DNA from: an uncultured Actinomycetes bacterium
GTDB taxonomy: Bacteria > Actinomycetota > Acidimicrobiia > Acidimicrobiales > RAAP-2
Reading direction: 5' to 3'
NCBI GenBank assembly: GCA_903870905.1
Contig: CAIQEU010000038.1
Span: 1-64,000 of the forward strand
DNA length: 64,000 nt
In this document: in pieces, positions 39,773 to 48,651 of the stretch
Position numbering within the stretch: the first letter of the stretch is position 1
How the letters are laid out: the number at the start of each line of letters is the position of its first letter
Program-made: the position numbers and the translations under genes
The notes under the pieces: generated by a model
Told to the model about the DNA's origin: nothing
The model's database searches: none
The model's input: the letters and a program-made list of their open reading frames with translations, nothing else

Positions 39773-40809
39773 AGGTCCTCTTCGTGCTGGCCAACGGTGG
39801 CCGTGGGGGCATGCAGCGCGTCGTGACCGCGGTGGCACACGGCCTCGTCGCCGCCGGGCACGAAGCGGTCATCGCCGTGGGTGGTGCTGCACCCCTCGAC
39901 GCCGACGTCGAGGTTCTGCGCATGCACGCCTTCAACGGTCGCACGGGTGGCCTGGCGTTCCACCGAGATCTCCGCCGCGCCATTGTCCGGTTGCGTCCCG
40001 ACGTCGTCCACGGCCATGGGCTCAGGCTCGCGCTCGCGCTCGGGCGATTCGGAGTACGGCGGCCCGTCGCCCTCACGAGTCACGGCGGCCCGAAGTCGTC
40101 CTACCGCAGTGCAGCGTTCGCCCTCCGCCTCCTCCCGATCCAAACCATCGCCTGCGGCGTCGGTCCTCAAGCAGCACTCGCCGCAGTTGGCGTCAGCGCC
40201 ACGGTCATACCGGTCGGGGTTGACCCGGTGCCTCAGGTGGCAACCAAGGACGAGCTCGCTGCTCGCTACGACCTCGAGCCCACCCAACCCCTCATCGTCG
40301 TACCGGCACGCCTCACGCCCCAGAAGGACCCCCACCTCGTCCTCGCTGCGCTCGAGCGGTGTGCGCACGTGCAGGCGATCTTCTTCGGCGATGGCCCGCT
40401 CGAGGCATCCCTGGCCGATGAGGTTGCAGTCCGAGGTCTCACCGATCGGGTGCGGTTCGCCGGATTCGTGCCCAACGTGGCGGGTCTCCTCGGTGGCGCT
40501 CATGCGGTGGTCCTCGGGTCGCAGTACGAGGGGCATGTTCTCGCTGGGCTCGAGGCGATGGCGGCGGGGGTTCCCTTCGTGGCGACGGCCTGCGTGGGGA
40601 TTGCCGATTGGGCGACCTCTGGGGAAGATTGCCTCCTGAGCCCCGTCGGCGATGCCGAAGCGCTGGCCACCAACCTGCGTTCGGTGCTCAATGACGGCGT
40701 ACTCGCAGCCCACCTCGTCGCCGGCGGCCGAGCGACGGCAGCCACCTACAGCAGTGCGGCCATGGTGGCAGCGCATCTCGCGCTCTACGAGGACCTCGTC
40801 GCTCGGTAG
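39769..40809 (+). CDS. Glycosyltransferase family 4 protein
   Basis: This 346-residue GT-B enzyme begins KVLFVLANGGRGGMQRVVTA and contains VPARLTPQKDPHLVLAALER, FFGDGPLEASL, GFVPNVAGLLGGAHAVVLGS and the donor site YEGHVLAGLEAMAAGVPFVA. It starts at GTG overlapping the previous stop (GTGA). It is the last gene of the rightward unit, and its 3' end overlaps the convergent GT2 gene by 25 bases, a tail-to-tail overlap that could generate antisense RNA. Confidence 0.9.
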   Translation: MKVLFVLANGGRGGMQRVVTAVAHGLVAAGHEAVIAVGGAAPLDADVEVLRMHAFNGRTGGLAFHRDLRRAIVRLRPDVVHGHGLRLALALGRFGVRRPVALTSHGGPKSSYRSAAFALRLLPIQTIACGVGPQAALAAVGVSATVIPVGVDPVPQVATKDELAARYDLEPTQPLIVVPARLTPQKDPHLVLAALERCAHVQAIFFGDGPLEASLADEVAVRGLTDRVRFAGFVPNVAGLLGGAHAVVLGSQYEGHVLAGLEAMAAGVPFVATACVGIADWATSGEDCLLSPVGDAEALATNLRSVLNDGVLAAHLVAGGRATAATYSSAAMVAAHLALYEDLVAR

Positions 40810-41732
40810 GCGAAGGTCACCCTTGCTCCACCGAGTATCGCTCGGATGGCACCGAAGGTCCCACGAAGACTGGGCCGGATTTTGGCCACGAGTGCGTGGT
40901 CGCGGCGCATGAGGGCGACCAGACCGCGAAGAAGTCCAGGGCTCGTGCGGTCACCGACGAGCACGGTGCGCAGGCCGCGCAGGAGGGCGTGGTGGCGACT
41001 CCGTGCCGTCATGACGAAGGTGGCGTTGTAGGCCGTGTCGGCAGTGGCCTGGGCAGAAGGTGCGGTGCGCGTGTCGTCATCGCGACGAGCCCCAGGGCGG
41101 TGGAGCACCGTGATGGCCGGGTCGTAGCGGAGTCGACCGTGGACGAGGAGGTTGAGGCCAACGGCGACCTCGAAGTGCACCTGCGCACCGCTGCCGTGCA
41201 GGTTCGTCGGGAGGCCGAGGAGATCGGCGCGGTAGGCGCAGTTCACCCCCTTCAGCACCATGACATCTCGCGGGGGACCGGTACCTCGGTGGTGGTTGCC
41301 AACGATGCGACCCATGGTCGTGATGCGGCCGACTTCGGCGGTGAGGGTGGTGGTACGAGGCTGCTCACCGTCGTAGAGCACATCACGCCCGCCAACGCCA
41401 ACCACGCTGGGCTCCGCTGCAGCTTCACGGAGCGCAGCGGTCCACGATGGCGGCGGTGTGGCGTCGTCGTCGGTGAAGGCCACCCACTCGGTGGCAGTGG
41501 CTTGTAGTCCAACCGTCATGGCCGCCAGCACCCCGTGGGTGGTCACGAGGACTTCGGTCACGGCGGCACCGAAGGACGCCACGCACTGGCGCGTCGATTG
41601 GTCATCGGGTCGCACCACCGCCATGATGGCCGCAGGGGGCTCGACCTGACACAGCAGGGCGGTGACGCACTGGTGGAGCTGGTCGGGTCGTCCGAAGGAC
41701 GGCACGATGACGGTGAGCCAGGGCGTGGTCAT
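40785..41732 (-). CDS. Glycosyltransferase family 2 protein
   Basis: This 315-residue GT-A enzyme has VIVPSFGRPDQLHQCVTALL at the N-terminus, the metal-binding motif VAFTDDDATPPPSW, and a later LKGVNCAYRADLLGLP with VHFEVAVGLNLLVHGR. Its C-terminal 60 residues are basic. It is the last gene of the leftward unit Wzx-GT4-GT2, and its ATG overlaps the GT4 stop by 4 bases. Confidence 0.87.
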   Translation of the reverse strand: MTTPWLTVIVPSFGRPDQLHQCVTALLCQVEPPAAIMAVVRPDDQSTRQCVASFGAAVTEVLVTTHGVLAAMTVGLQATATEWVAFTDDDATPPPSWTAALREAAAEPSVVGVGGRDVLYDGEQPRTTTLTAEVGRITTMGRIVGNHHRGTGPPRDVMVLKGVNCAYRADLLGLPTNLHGSGAQVHFEVAVGLNLLVHGRLRYDPAITVLHRPGARRDDDTRTAPSAQATADTAYNATFVMTARSRHHALLRGLRTVLVGDRTSPGLLRGLVALMRRDHALVAKIRPSLRGTFGAIRAILGGARVTFAYRATRSS

Positions 41733-42844
41733 CGTGGTCTCGTCGTTGCGCTGAGCGTTGCGTAGAACTCGAGGGACGCGTCGGCCACCGCGGCCCAGGT
41801 GCGCCCTTCGACGTCTCGACGAGCCGCTCGCCCGAGTTCCAGTCGTCGATCAGGGTTACCGAGCAGCGCGCCCACTTCGTGGGCGAGCGCCACGGGGTCG
41901 TTGACGGGCACGGTCACGCCGCCACCGCTCGCGGCGAGGAGATCGGTCACCCCTGGGATGGCCGTGGCGACCACGGGAACGCTGCAGGCTGCTGCCTCGA
42001 GCAGGGAGATGGGCATGCCCTCGACCCGAGAGCCGAGGATCGCAACGCTGCTCGGTCGGAGTAGGGCGGAGAGCTCGTCGGGCTGGTAGGTCGCGGTGAT
42101 GGTGAGGCGAGGTCGGAGGATCTCGGGGATGGTGGACGGATCGACCGACCCGGCACCGAGCCATGCGAAGGCCACGTCGGGATGGGTAGCTGCCACGAGG
42201 GCGCAGGCGGCCAGGCTGATGGTCGTGCCCTTTCGCCAACTGGCGTCGCCGAGGATGGTCACGAGGGGAGGGGACACCACTGGTCGGTCGATGGTCGGGA
42301 AGCGGTCGAGGTCGAGGCCGTTGGTGCCAATGGTGGTGGAGGATCGAGGAACACCGAGCGAGACAGCGAGGTCAACCTCTGCGGCGCTCAGGCACCACAC
42401 GCCACTCGACCGGCGCAGTGACGCCGCCACTTCTCGCAGGCGCAGCCCTGCGTGGTAGAGGGCGTAGCGCTTGCGCAGCTCGAGTTCGCCGGCAGCGGCT
42501 CCTCGTCGTCGAGCGGCGACCACGAGGTGCTCGAGGCCGTGGCTCCGGGTGACGTAGAGGGTGGAGGACTGCTGGTCGTGGCGAGTGCTGCGGTACGCGA
42601 GGTCGCCACTTGACGCATCGACGACGTCGTACCCCTGCGAAGCGGGGCTTGCGAGGAATGCCCGGACGGCATGGGGGTACCGCATGGCAGTCAGCGTCGA
42701 CTCGGTTCCTCCAGGGACGAGGGAGAAGTCGATCACATCGACGTCGTGGCCACGCTCACGCAGCGCACCTGCCAGCGCAGCGGTGGCCCCAGGCGCCCCA
42801 GCGCCTGACCGCATGCGGTGGTGGATGGACAGCAGAATCCTCAT
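41729..42844 (-). CDS. Glycosyltransferase family 4 protein
   Basis: This 371-residue GT-B enzyme begins RILLSIHHRMRSGAGAPGAT and includes VTILGDASWRKGTTISLAAC, FAWLGAGSVD and the donor site SRVEGMPISLLEAAACSVPV. Its start overlaps the stop of the flippase gene by 4 bases (ATGA) and its stop overlaps the GT2 start in the same way, so three proteins are made from tightly coupled reading frames. Confidence 0.88.
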   Translation of the reverse strand: MRILLSIHHRMRSGAGAPGATAALAGALRERGHDVDVIDFSLVPGGTESTLTAMRYPHAVRAFLASPASQGYDVVDASSGDLAYRSTRHDQQSSTLYVTRSHGLEHLVVAARRRGAAAGELELRKRYALYHAGLRLREVAASLRRSSGVWCLSAAEVDLAVSLGVPRSSTTIGTNGLDLDRFPTIDRPVVSPPLVTILGDASWRKGTTISLAACALVAATHPDVAFAWLGAGSVDPSTIPEILRPRLTITATYQPDELSALLRPSSVAILGSRVEGMPISLLEAAACSVPVVATAIPGVTDLLAASGGGVTVPVNDPVALAHEVGALLGNPDRRLELGRAARRDVEGRTWAAVADASLEFYATLSATTRPR

Positions 42845-44481
42845 CGCTCACCTCGGGTGACCATGTGGACGATGGACCATCGAGGAATTCTGCCGAGGGG
42901 TCCAGGAAGGATCTCGCTCAGGTAGGCCAAGTCGTCGTGGTGGAGGTAGCCGATCCGTCGGAGTCCGGCAGCGAAGACCAGACCGAAGGTGGCCACCGTG
43001 GCCGCGGCGCCACCCGAAGCGAGGACGAGGGACAGGTGGGGTCCATGCGGCAGGGCCAGACCGATGACCCGAGCGCAGAGGAGTGCCACGCCGGTGACAG
43101 CGAGGAGTGGGCCGTACCACTGCCACAGCACGGTCCGCACCGAGGTCTCGAGCATTGCGGCGTAGCGGCGGATGAGGAACGCGTTCTGCACCGCAGAGGC
43201 GGCAATGGTGCCGACGAGGACGCCAGTGATCCCGAACGGGATGACGAGGGCAACAGTGGCCAGCGCGTTCACCACGACCGCGATCGCCTTGGCTCGGGCT
43301 CCGAGTCCTGCCTTGCCGAGCGCCACGATCACAATGGCGCAGTTGGACCGTGCCGCGTTCACCACTTGGAGGGCGAGGAGAAGGAGGAGGACCGACTCGA
43401 GTCCGTCGTAGGGGCGCCCCAACCAGATGCGGAGGAGCCACGGGGCACCAGCGGCCACGGCGCCGGCGGTCGCCAGCGCTGCGAGGCCCATGTACCGCGA
43501 TGCTTGGATGGCAGGGGCTCGCACGTCATCGGGCGTCGCGGCACCTCCGGCTCGGCGGCTGAAGGTCTGGAGGAGGGACTGTTGCGGGATTGCGACGAGG
43601 TAGGCAATTTGGCTGGCTGCTCGAGATCCGAGCTGGTAGAGCCCGGCCGCGGTCACCGAGACGAAACGACCGAGGACGATCGGGTCGGTGTCGTAGTTGA
43701 GCGCGTCGAGGATGCCGGAGAGTTGCACGAGGCCACCGAACCGCAGCATCTCAGCCATTGTGGCCCGACCGAGGATGATGGGATTTGCCACCACGGTGCG
43801 ATGCCGACGAGCAGTGACGACCACGGTGGCGAGGATCACCGACAGCGTCTGGATTGTTGAGGCGAGCGCCACGCCCCACAGTCCAGCGCCGCTGGCGAGG
43901 AATCCGACCATGGCCCCGGCGTAGATGAACCTCGATGCGAGGCCGATGATGGTCACGATCCACTGTTCGCCAGCAGCGATCAGTCGACACCCGAGGATGG
44001 AACTCGCCGCAGTGACGAAGAGGTAGGCGTAGCCCCAGGCGAAGAACCATTCTGCGGTGTGGACGAGGTGCGCTGGGAGCACCTCGCCGCTCACGACGTG
44101 GAGGCTCGAGATGAGCGGCGGGACGACGACGAGTAGGAGCGGGGAGAGCACGACGCCGAGGCCGAGCCACACGATGAGGCCGAGGGTGGTGAGGCGGGCC
44201 GCGAAGCGGGAGTCGTCACGGTGCGCTGCCTGGGCGCCGTAGCGGATGACGATGGAACCGAGGCCGGGGTCGAGGACCGAGAGGAAGGCCACGGTCGTCG
44301 TGACGAACCCCCAGAGGCCGAACAGGACGAGGCCCAACCGATTGACGATGAACGGGGTGAGAATGAGGCCAATGGCGACGATGGCCACCTGACTGGCGGC
44401 GACTGCACTCGAGTTGAGCGCGACAGACCTCCCGAGTTCTGGTGCTGGTGATGGTTCAGCGTTGTCGCCGGCAGCAGCCAT
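42841..44481 (-). CDS. Polysaccharide flippase (Wzx-type, MOP superfamily)
   Basis: This 546-residue protein has about fourteen hydrophobic segments, typical of Wzx and MATE-like flippases: SSAVAASQVAIVAIGLILTP and NRLGLVLFGLWGFVTTTVAF near the N-terminus, QTFSRRAGG in the middle and VNALATVALVIPFGITGVLV later. It should move undecaprenyl-linked repeat units across the membrane. ATG 44481 is preferred because GAGAAT lies 7 bases upstream on the minus strand; ATG 44490 is the alternative. It heads the leftward unit and diverges from the GT4 gene at 44543. Confidence 0.87.
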   Translation of the reverse strand: MAAAGDNAEPSPAPELGRSVALNSSAVAASQVAIVAIGLILTPFIVNRLGLVLFGLWGFVTTTVAFLSVLDPGLGSIVIRYGAQAAHRDDSRFAARLTTLGLIVWLGLGVVLSPLLLVVVPPLISSLHVVSGEVLPAHLVHTAEWFFAWGYAYLFVTAASSILGCRLIAAGEQWIVTIIGLASRFIYAGAMVGFLASGAGLWGVALASTIQTLSVILATVVVTARRHRTVVANPIILGRATMAEMLRFGGLVQLSGILDALNYDTDPIVLGRFVSVTAAGLYQLGSRAASQIAYLVAIPQQSLLQTFSRRAGGAATPDDVRAPAIQASRYMGLAALATAGAVAAGAPWLLRIWLGRPYDGLESVLLLLLALQVVNAARSNCAIVIVALGKAGLGARAKAIAVVVNALATVALVIPFGITGVLVGTIAASAVQNAFLIRRYAAMLETSVRTVLWQWYGPLLAVTGVALLCARVIGLALPHGPHLSLVLASGGAAATVATFGLVFAAGLRRIGYLHHDDLAYLSEILPGPLGRIPRWSIVHMVTRGER

Positions 44482-44488
44482 GGCCGTC

Positions 44489-44494
44489 ATTCTC
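44489..44494 (-). promoter_or_regulatory. Leaderless-type -10 element (GAGAAT) for the flippase gene
   Basis: On the minus strand GAGAAT is followed by 7 bases (GACGGCC) and ATG 44481. The divergent TAGCGT lies 36 bases away. Confidence 0.45.
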
Positions 44495-44530
44495 CCAGAC
44501 GGCGGACCGCTCGGACGAGGATTCGCCCGG

Positions 44531-44536
44531 TAGCGT
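44531..44536 (+). promoter_or_regulatory. Leaderless-type -10 element (TAGCGT)
   Basis: TAGCGT is followed by TGACCT (6 bases) and ATG 44543 of the GT4 gene. There is no ribosome binding site in the intervening bases. Confidence 0.6.
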
Positions 44537-44542
44537 TGACCT

Positions 44543-45640
44543 ATGGCCACACCTGCCCATCGTCGGCTGCTCGTCGTGAGTCATCCCGCAGTCGTTGCGG
44601 CCAACCAATCGGTCTTCGCCCACCTCGCACGCTCCGGCATCGATCTCCACCTCGTGACGCCAGCAACCTGGGAGCACGCCTACGACGACGCACCCTTCGA
44701 GGCGGCGACCGACCCTGCCCTCGCAGGACGCCACACGACCTTTCGAGTTCTCGGCCGGGGTGCACCCCAACGCCACCTCTACCTCGGCCGCATCGTCAAA
44801 TTCCTTCGGGTAACTGCACCCGACGTCTGCTACGTGGAAGAGGAGTGCTTCTCGATCCCTGCCCTGCAGTGGGCGCTCGTCGCCCATCGACTCCGGATCC
44901 CCTTCGGCATCCAAGCGTGGGAGAACCTGGATCGACCGCTGCCAGCGCCGGCTCGATGGATTCGCCGCTTCGTCCTATCTCGAGCATCCTTCATCGTGGC
45001 CCGGACGCCGGCAGCGAAGGCCATGGTTGAACAGTGGGGCACGTCGGCTCGAGTCGAGGTCATCGGGAGCCCTGTGCCGAGCACTGACCTCGCTCCCCGA
45101 GTCCATCACGACGGGTTTGTGGTGGGCGTCGCAGGACGCCTCGTTCCCGAGAAGAACCCGCTCTTGGTGGCCGACGCCGTCGCCGCCATTGACGGAGCGG
45201 TGCTGGTCGTGGCCGGCGATGGACCACTGCGCACGGCGTTGGAGGAGCGCCCGAAGGTCGAGGTTCGGACCGACTTCACCCATGACGAAATGGCATCGTT
45301 CTTCGCCGGCTGCGACGTGGTGTGCCTCGCCTCTCATCCAACGCCCACCTGGGCTGAGCAGTTCGGTCGGGTCCTCGTTGAAGCCCTCGTCCAAGAAACC
45401 CCGGTGATCGGCAGCCGGTGCGGCGAGATCCCCTGGGTCATCGAGCGCACTGGAGGCGGCATCGTTGTCGACGTGGATGACCTCGAAGGTCTCATCGACG
45501 CACTCACGGCGCTGCGCGATGACCCAGAACGACGACGCGTCCTCGGGAGCCTCGGGCGAACCGCAGTCCTCGGAGTCTTCTCGGTTCCGGTCGCTGCCCG
45601 TGGGCTGGCTCAGGTGGCGGGACTCGGCGACCTCGATTAG
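44543..45640 (+). CDS. Glycosyltransferase family 4 protein
   Basis: This 365-residue GT-B enzyme starts with HRRLLVVSHPAVVAANQSVF and contains VVGVAGRLVPEKNPLLVADA, VAGDGPLRTALEERP and the donor site EQFGRVLVEALVQETPVIGS. It is a single-gene unit read rightward from a leaderless-type promoter. Its stop TAG shares TTAG with the TAA of the convergent GT4 gene. Confidence 0.88.
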   Translation: MATPAHRRLLVVSHPAVVAANQSVFAHLARSGIDLHLVTPATWEHAYDDAPFEAATDPALAGRHTTFRVLGRGAPQRHLYLGRIVKFLRVTAPDVCYVEEECFSIPALQWALVAHRLRIPFGIQAWENLDRPLPAPARWIRRFVLSRASFIVARTPAAKAMVEQWGTSARVEVIGSPVPSTDLAPRVHHDGFVVGVAGRLVPEKNPLLVADAVAAIDGAVLVVAGDGPLRTALEERPKVEVRTDFTHDEMASFFAGCDVVCLASHPTPTWAEQFGRVLVEALVQETPVIGSRCGEIPWVIERTGGGIVVDVDDLEGLIDALTALRDDPERRRVLGSLGRTAVLGVFSVPVAARGLAQVAGLGDLD

Positions 45641-46740
45641 CGCTGGCGGATGACCGACGCCACGACCTCGTGCAAGGTGGCGGTGAAGCGTTCGGCGCTG
45701 AAGGATGCCGCGTGACGGGCAATTGTGGCGTCGTCGAGATCGGCAAGCGCCCCGGAGGTCATGGCATTGACCACGGCGTCGACCGAGAGCGCATCGATGA
45801 GGATCCCGGTCCGACCGTGGTCGATCGTGTCGAGGTAGCCACCGGCACTGAGCGCGATGGTCGGCGTGGCGAAGCTGGCCGCTTCGAGCGGCGTGAGCCC
45901 GTAGTCCTCGTAGCTGAGGGCGAGCAGTGCTCTGGCGTTGCGGTAGCACCACCGAAGGGTGGCGTCGTCGGCGACGCCGAGGAAGGTGACGTCCGGCCCG
46001 GCCAGTGCTTCGAGCCGCTGTCGCTCTGGACCAGAGCCAACGACGACGAGGCGTTGCCCAGCTGCGCTCGCAGCAGCCATGGCGAGGTCGATGTTCTTGT
46101 AGGGCAAGAGGCGTGCAACGCTCAACAAGAATCCCGGCTCAATGCCGGGGACTGGTCGCTCCTCGCCGCCGGGTGTGAGCGCGGGTGGGGGAGGGACGAC
46201 GGTCGCCGTGATGCCGTAGGCCTCGGCGATCATCGCTGCCGTCGCGCTGGAGTTGCAGAGGTACTGCGTCGCCGTGGCTGCTGCTCGCACGTCCCAGGCC
46301 CGAAGGGCCGGCTTGAGGACCCGATCGGCGAGAGCACTCAGACTCACGCGTCGTCCGCCGAGGTAGCGGTTGGCTTGGTAGATCCATCGAGCAGGCGCGT
46401 GGCAGTAGACGATCTTGGCGCCCGTCGTCGTCACCCCGTGCGCCCAACCCGACGACGAGCACACGGTGACCTCTGCATCGATGACGAGACGCTCCATGGC
46501 AGACGCGTACAACGGGAGACCGAGGCGATGGTGTCGGCGGAGGAGCCCCACGCGGTTGAGGGGTGTGGTGCGAAGGTCGACCTGAGCGAATTCCTCGTAG
46601 GTGCTCATGGGGTCGTAGAGCGAGGTGAAGAGCGGTGCGTTGGGGAAGGCACGAACGAGATCGAGGACCACTCGTTCCGCTCCGCCACGCTGGGTCAGGT
46701 AATCGTGGGCGAGCGCCACCGGTGGTCGATCAGTAGGCAC
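45637..46740 (-). CDS. Glycosyltransferase family 4 protein (WbaZ-like)
   Basis: This 367-residue GT-B enzyme begins VALAHDYLTQRGGAERVVLD, typical of the WbaZ/mannosyltransferase group, and has VYCHAPARWIYQANRYLGG, LLSVARLLPYKNIDLAMAAA, VVVGSGPERQRLEALAG and EDYGLTPLEAASFATPTIAL. Mannose transfer is suggested by the group but not proven. The start is GTG 46740, overlapping the stop of the sugar-phosphate transferase gene by 11 bases, so it is the second gene of that unit. Confidence 0.9.
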   Translation of the reverse strand: MPTDRPPVALAHDYLTQRGGAERVVLDLVRAFPNAPLFTSLYDPMSTYEEFAQVDLRTTPLNRVGLLRRHHRLGLPLYASAMERLVIDAEVTVCSSSGWAHGVTTTGAKIVYCHAPARWIYQANRYLGGRRVSLSALADRVLKPALRAWDVRAAATATQYLCNSSATAAMIAEAYGITATVVPPPPALTPGGEERPVPGIEPGFLLSVARLLPYKNIDLAMAAASAAGQRLVVVGSGPERQRLEALAGPDVTFLGVADDATLRWCYRNARALLALSYEDYGLTPLEAASFATPTIALSAGGYLDTIDHGRTGILIDALSVDAVVNAMTSGALADLDDATIARHAASFSAERFTATLHEVVASVIRQR

Positions 46741-48223
46741 CGAGCCCTCGGAGCATCGTCCGGGGGGTATCCCACATGATCTTCACGTCCCACCACATCG
46801 ACCACGACGCGACGTAGAGGTAGTCGAGCTCCGCCAAGTCCTCGCCCGAGAGGTTGTTGCGTCCAGAGACCTGCCAGAGGCCCGTGATCCCGGGGCGCAC
46901 TTCGTAGCGTCGGGCCTGCCACCCAACGGCCACGGTGGACTCTTCAGAGATGAAGGGACGGGGGCCGACGATGGACATGGCACCCGTCAGGACGTTCCAC
47001 AACTGGGGGAGTTCGTCGAGACCAGTCTTGCGCAGGAGTTTTCCGACTCGAGTGATGCGCTCCTCTTCACTCAACTTGTTCCGAGTGGCGAAGAGGGGAG
47101 CGTTGTCCGCTGCTGCGGGAACCGAAGGCGCCGGTGGCGAGAACTGCTCGACACGCATGGTGCGGAACTTGAGGATCGTGAAGGGCCGTCCGCCCCGACC
47201 CAGTCGCTGTTGGCGGTAGAGGATCGGTCCTCTCGAGGTGAGGGCAACGGCGAGGCCGATGAGGAGGAGGATGGGGGAGGCGAGCACCAAGGCAATGCCG
47301 GAGACGGTGAGGTCGAAGGTTCGCTTCACGAAGCGGTCGAGCATCGACATTTGGAGGGGTGCAGCCTCAATGAGGGGGAGGCCGGAGAGTTCGGTGAAGG
47401 TGCTCCGCCAACTGAGCAGCTCAAAGGCGCGCGGGACGATGGTCAACTGGGCGACACCTTGGATGTCTCGGAGCAGGTCGATGAAGACCGGCGTTGGGTA
47501 ATCCACCTGGCCGACCATCACCTGATCGATGTTGTTGGAGACGCAGATGTCTCGCAGGTGATCAATGGTGCCGAGGCCCTCGCCCCGTTGCAATGGCGTG
47601 CCGGGGACCCAACCGACGATCTGGAAGCCGCCTTGGAGGTCGAGGTGGGTTCGGTAGCGGCGCAGGGCTTCGCCCGAGTCGAGGATGAGGACGCGAATGG
47701 GGTGCCGACGGAGCACCTCGTGGCGGTGGATCGAGCGACCAACGGGCACGAGGAAGATGGCGAAGACAATGGAGCCGATGACGTGGGTGGAGTTGGCCTC
47801 GTAGATGTTGAAGACGCGGTGCACGACTGAGGTCAACAGAATCGACAGCAACCCCCCGCCGCTGATGGCGAAGAAGTAGCTGCTCATATGGGTGAAGGTG
47901 CTCTGGTTCCCGGTTCGCCGAGAGCTGCGGTAGTTCCCCGACGCTGCCATCCCTAAGACGAGGCCAACGGGAAACCACACTTCGTGGACGATGTTGTGCC
48001 AGTAGTTGCTCAACTGGTTTCCCGCCACGGTGGACAGCGATGCGACGATCACGAGTCCGAGCATCGCCGACACTGAGCCGAGGACGAGGTCTAAGAGGAC
48101 GAGTTGCACGGTGTGCCACACCGACCCGACGGTCGAATGCGGTCCCGGGGTGGGGTCGCCAAAGGGTTCGAACGGTGCTACCGCGTCACTCGTTCGTGGA
48201 TTCTTCGATCCTTCGATGGTCAT
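46730..48223 (-). CDS. Undecaprenyl-phosphate sugar phosphotransferase (WbaP/WcaJ type)
   Basis: This 497-residue protein has four predicted N-terminal membrane segments, a CoA-binding-like middle domain (HPIRVLILDSGEALRRYRTH) and the C-terminal polyisoprenyl-phosphate hexose-1-phosphate transferase domain. Catalytic motifs are KRTFDLTVSGIALVLASPIL, ILYRQQRLGRGGRPFTILKF, KTGLDELPQLWNVLTG and SIVGPRPFI. It would start the repeat unit by moving a sugar-1-phosphate onto undecaprenyl phosphate. A putative -10 (TAACCT, 48268-48273) overlaps the stop of the preceding gene, so it may be the head of its own unit. Confidence 0.93.
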   Translation of the reverse strand: MTIEGSKNPRTSDAVAPFEPFGDPTPGPHSTVGSVWHTVQLVLLDLVLGSVSAMLGLVIVASLSTVAGNQLSNYWHNIVHEVWFPVGLVLGMAASGNYRSSRRTGNQSTFTHMSSYFFAISGGGLLSILLTSVVHRVFNIYEANSTHVIGSIVFAIFLVPVGRSIHRHEVLRRHPIRVLILDSGEALRRYRTHLDLQGGFQIVGWVPGTPLQRGEGLGTIDHLRDICVSNNIDQVMVGQVDYPTPVFIDLLRDIQGVAQLTIVPRAFELLSWRSTFTELSGLPLIEAAPLQMSMLDRFVKRTFDLTVSGIALVLASPILLLIGLAVALTSRGPILYRQQRLGRGGRPFTILKFRTMRVEQFSPPAPSVPAAADNAPLFATRNKLSEEERITRVGKLLRKTGLDELPQLWNVLTGAMSIVGPRPFISEESTVAVGWQARRYEVRPGITGLWQVSGRNNLSGEDLAELDYLYVASWSMWWDVKIMWDTPRTMLRGLGAY

Positions 48224-48267
48224 TGCTCACCACTCCGATCGGCACAACGGCACCCTGCAGCCCCAGC

Positions 48268-48273
48268 AGGTTA
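48268..48273 (-). promoter_or_regulatory. Putative -10 element (TAACCT) for the initiating transferase gene
   Basis: On the minus strand TAACCT covers the stop codon of the SnoaL-like gene and lies 44 bases before ATG 48223. A small CCTGC/GCAGG hairpin (48254-48270) partly overlaps it. The promoter would let the polysaccharide unit be read separately from the upstream genes. Confidence 0.35.
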
Positions 48274-48648
48274 GCCAAGGGAGAAGTCGTTGTCCCCCCA
48301 GTAGGCGTGCATTGACGTGATGAGTCCATCGTCGTTGAACACCATGACCTCAATGCCCGAGATGTGGGCGGTGCTCTCTCCGAGTCCGACGACCACGTCG
48401 AAGTGGAATGCGGCGGTGTCGAGCACGGTGTGGATATCGGTGGCGGTGAAGGTGATCGTCTCCGCTCCACGCACGACCCCTGCCCACGAGGCCCGGACCT
48501 CATCTCGGGTGTACTGCCCAGGCTGGCCAATGGGGTCAATGCGCGTGCAGTCCTCGGCGAAGAGGTTGGCGTAGGCGTCGACGTCCATGGAGGTAGCGAC
48601 GGTGGCGTAGCGCTGCACGAGATCGTGGAGGTTGAGTGGAGTGGTCAC
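48271..48648 (-). CDS. SnoaL-like / NTF2-fold protein
   Basis: This 125-residue protein fits the SnoaL-like cone-shaped fold: LVQRYATVATSMDVDAYANL, FAEDCTRIDP, RDEVRASWAGVVRG and a late HISGIEVMVFNDDGLITSMHAYW. Members are isomerases, dehydratases or hydrolases acting on polyketides, steroids or small lipids. It starts at GTG 48648, 3 bases after the stop of the InhA-like gene, and is cotranscribed with it. Confidence 0.8.
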   Translation of the reverse strand: MTTPLNLHDLVQRYATVATSMDVDAYANLFAEDCTRIDPIGQPGQYTRDEVRASWAGVVRGAETITFTATDIHTVLDTAAFHFDVVVGLGESTAHISGIEVMVFNDDGLITSMHAYWGDNDFSLG

Positions 48649-48651
48649 GTC

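Noticed and set aside
37610-39838. A 742-codon open frame antisense to the GT2-GT4 gene
   Set aside because: It is a shadow of codon bias; the plus strand has glycosyltransferase motifs in two domains and GTGA coupling on both sides.
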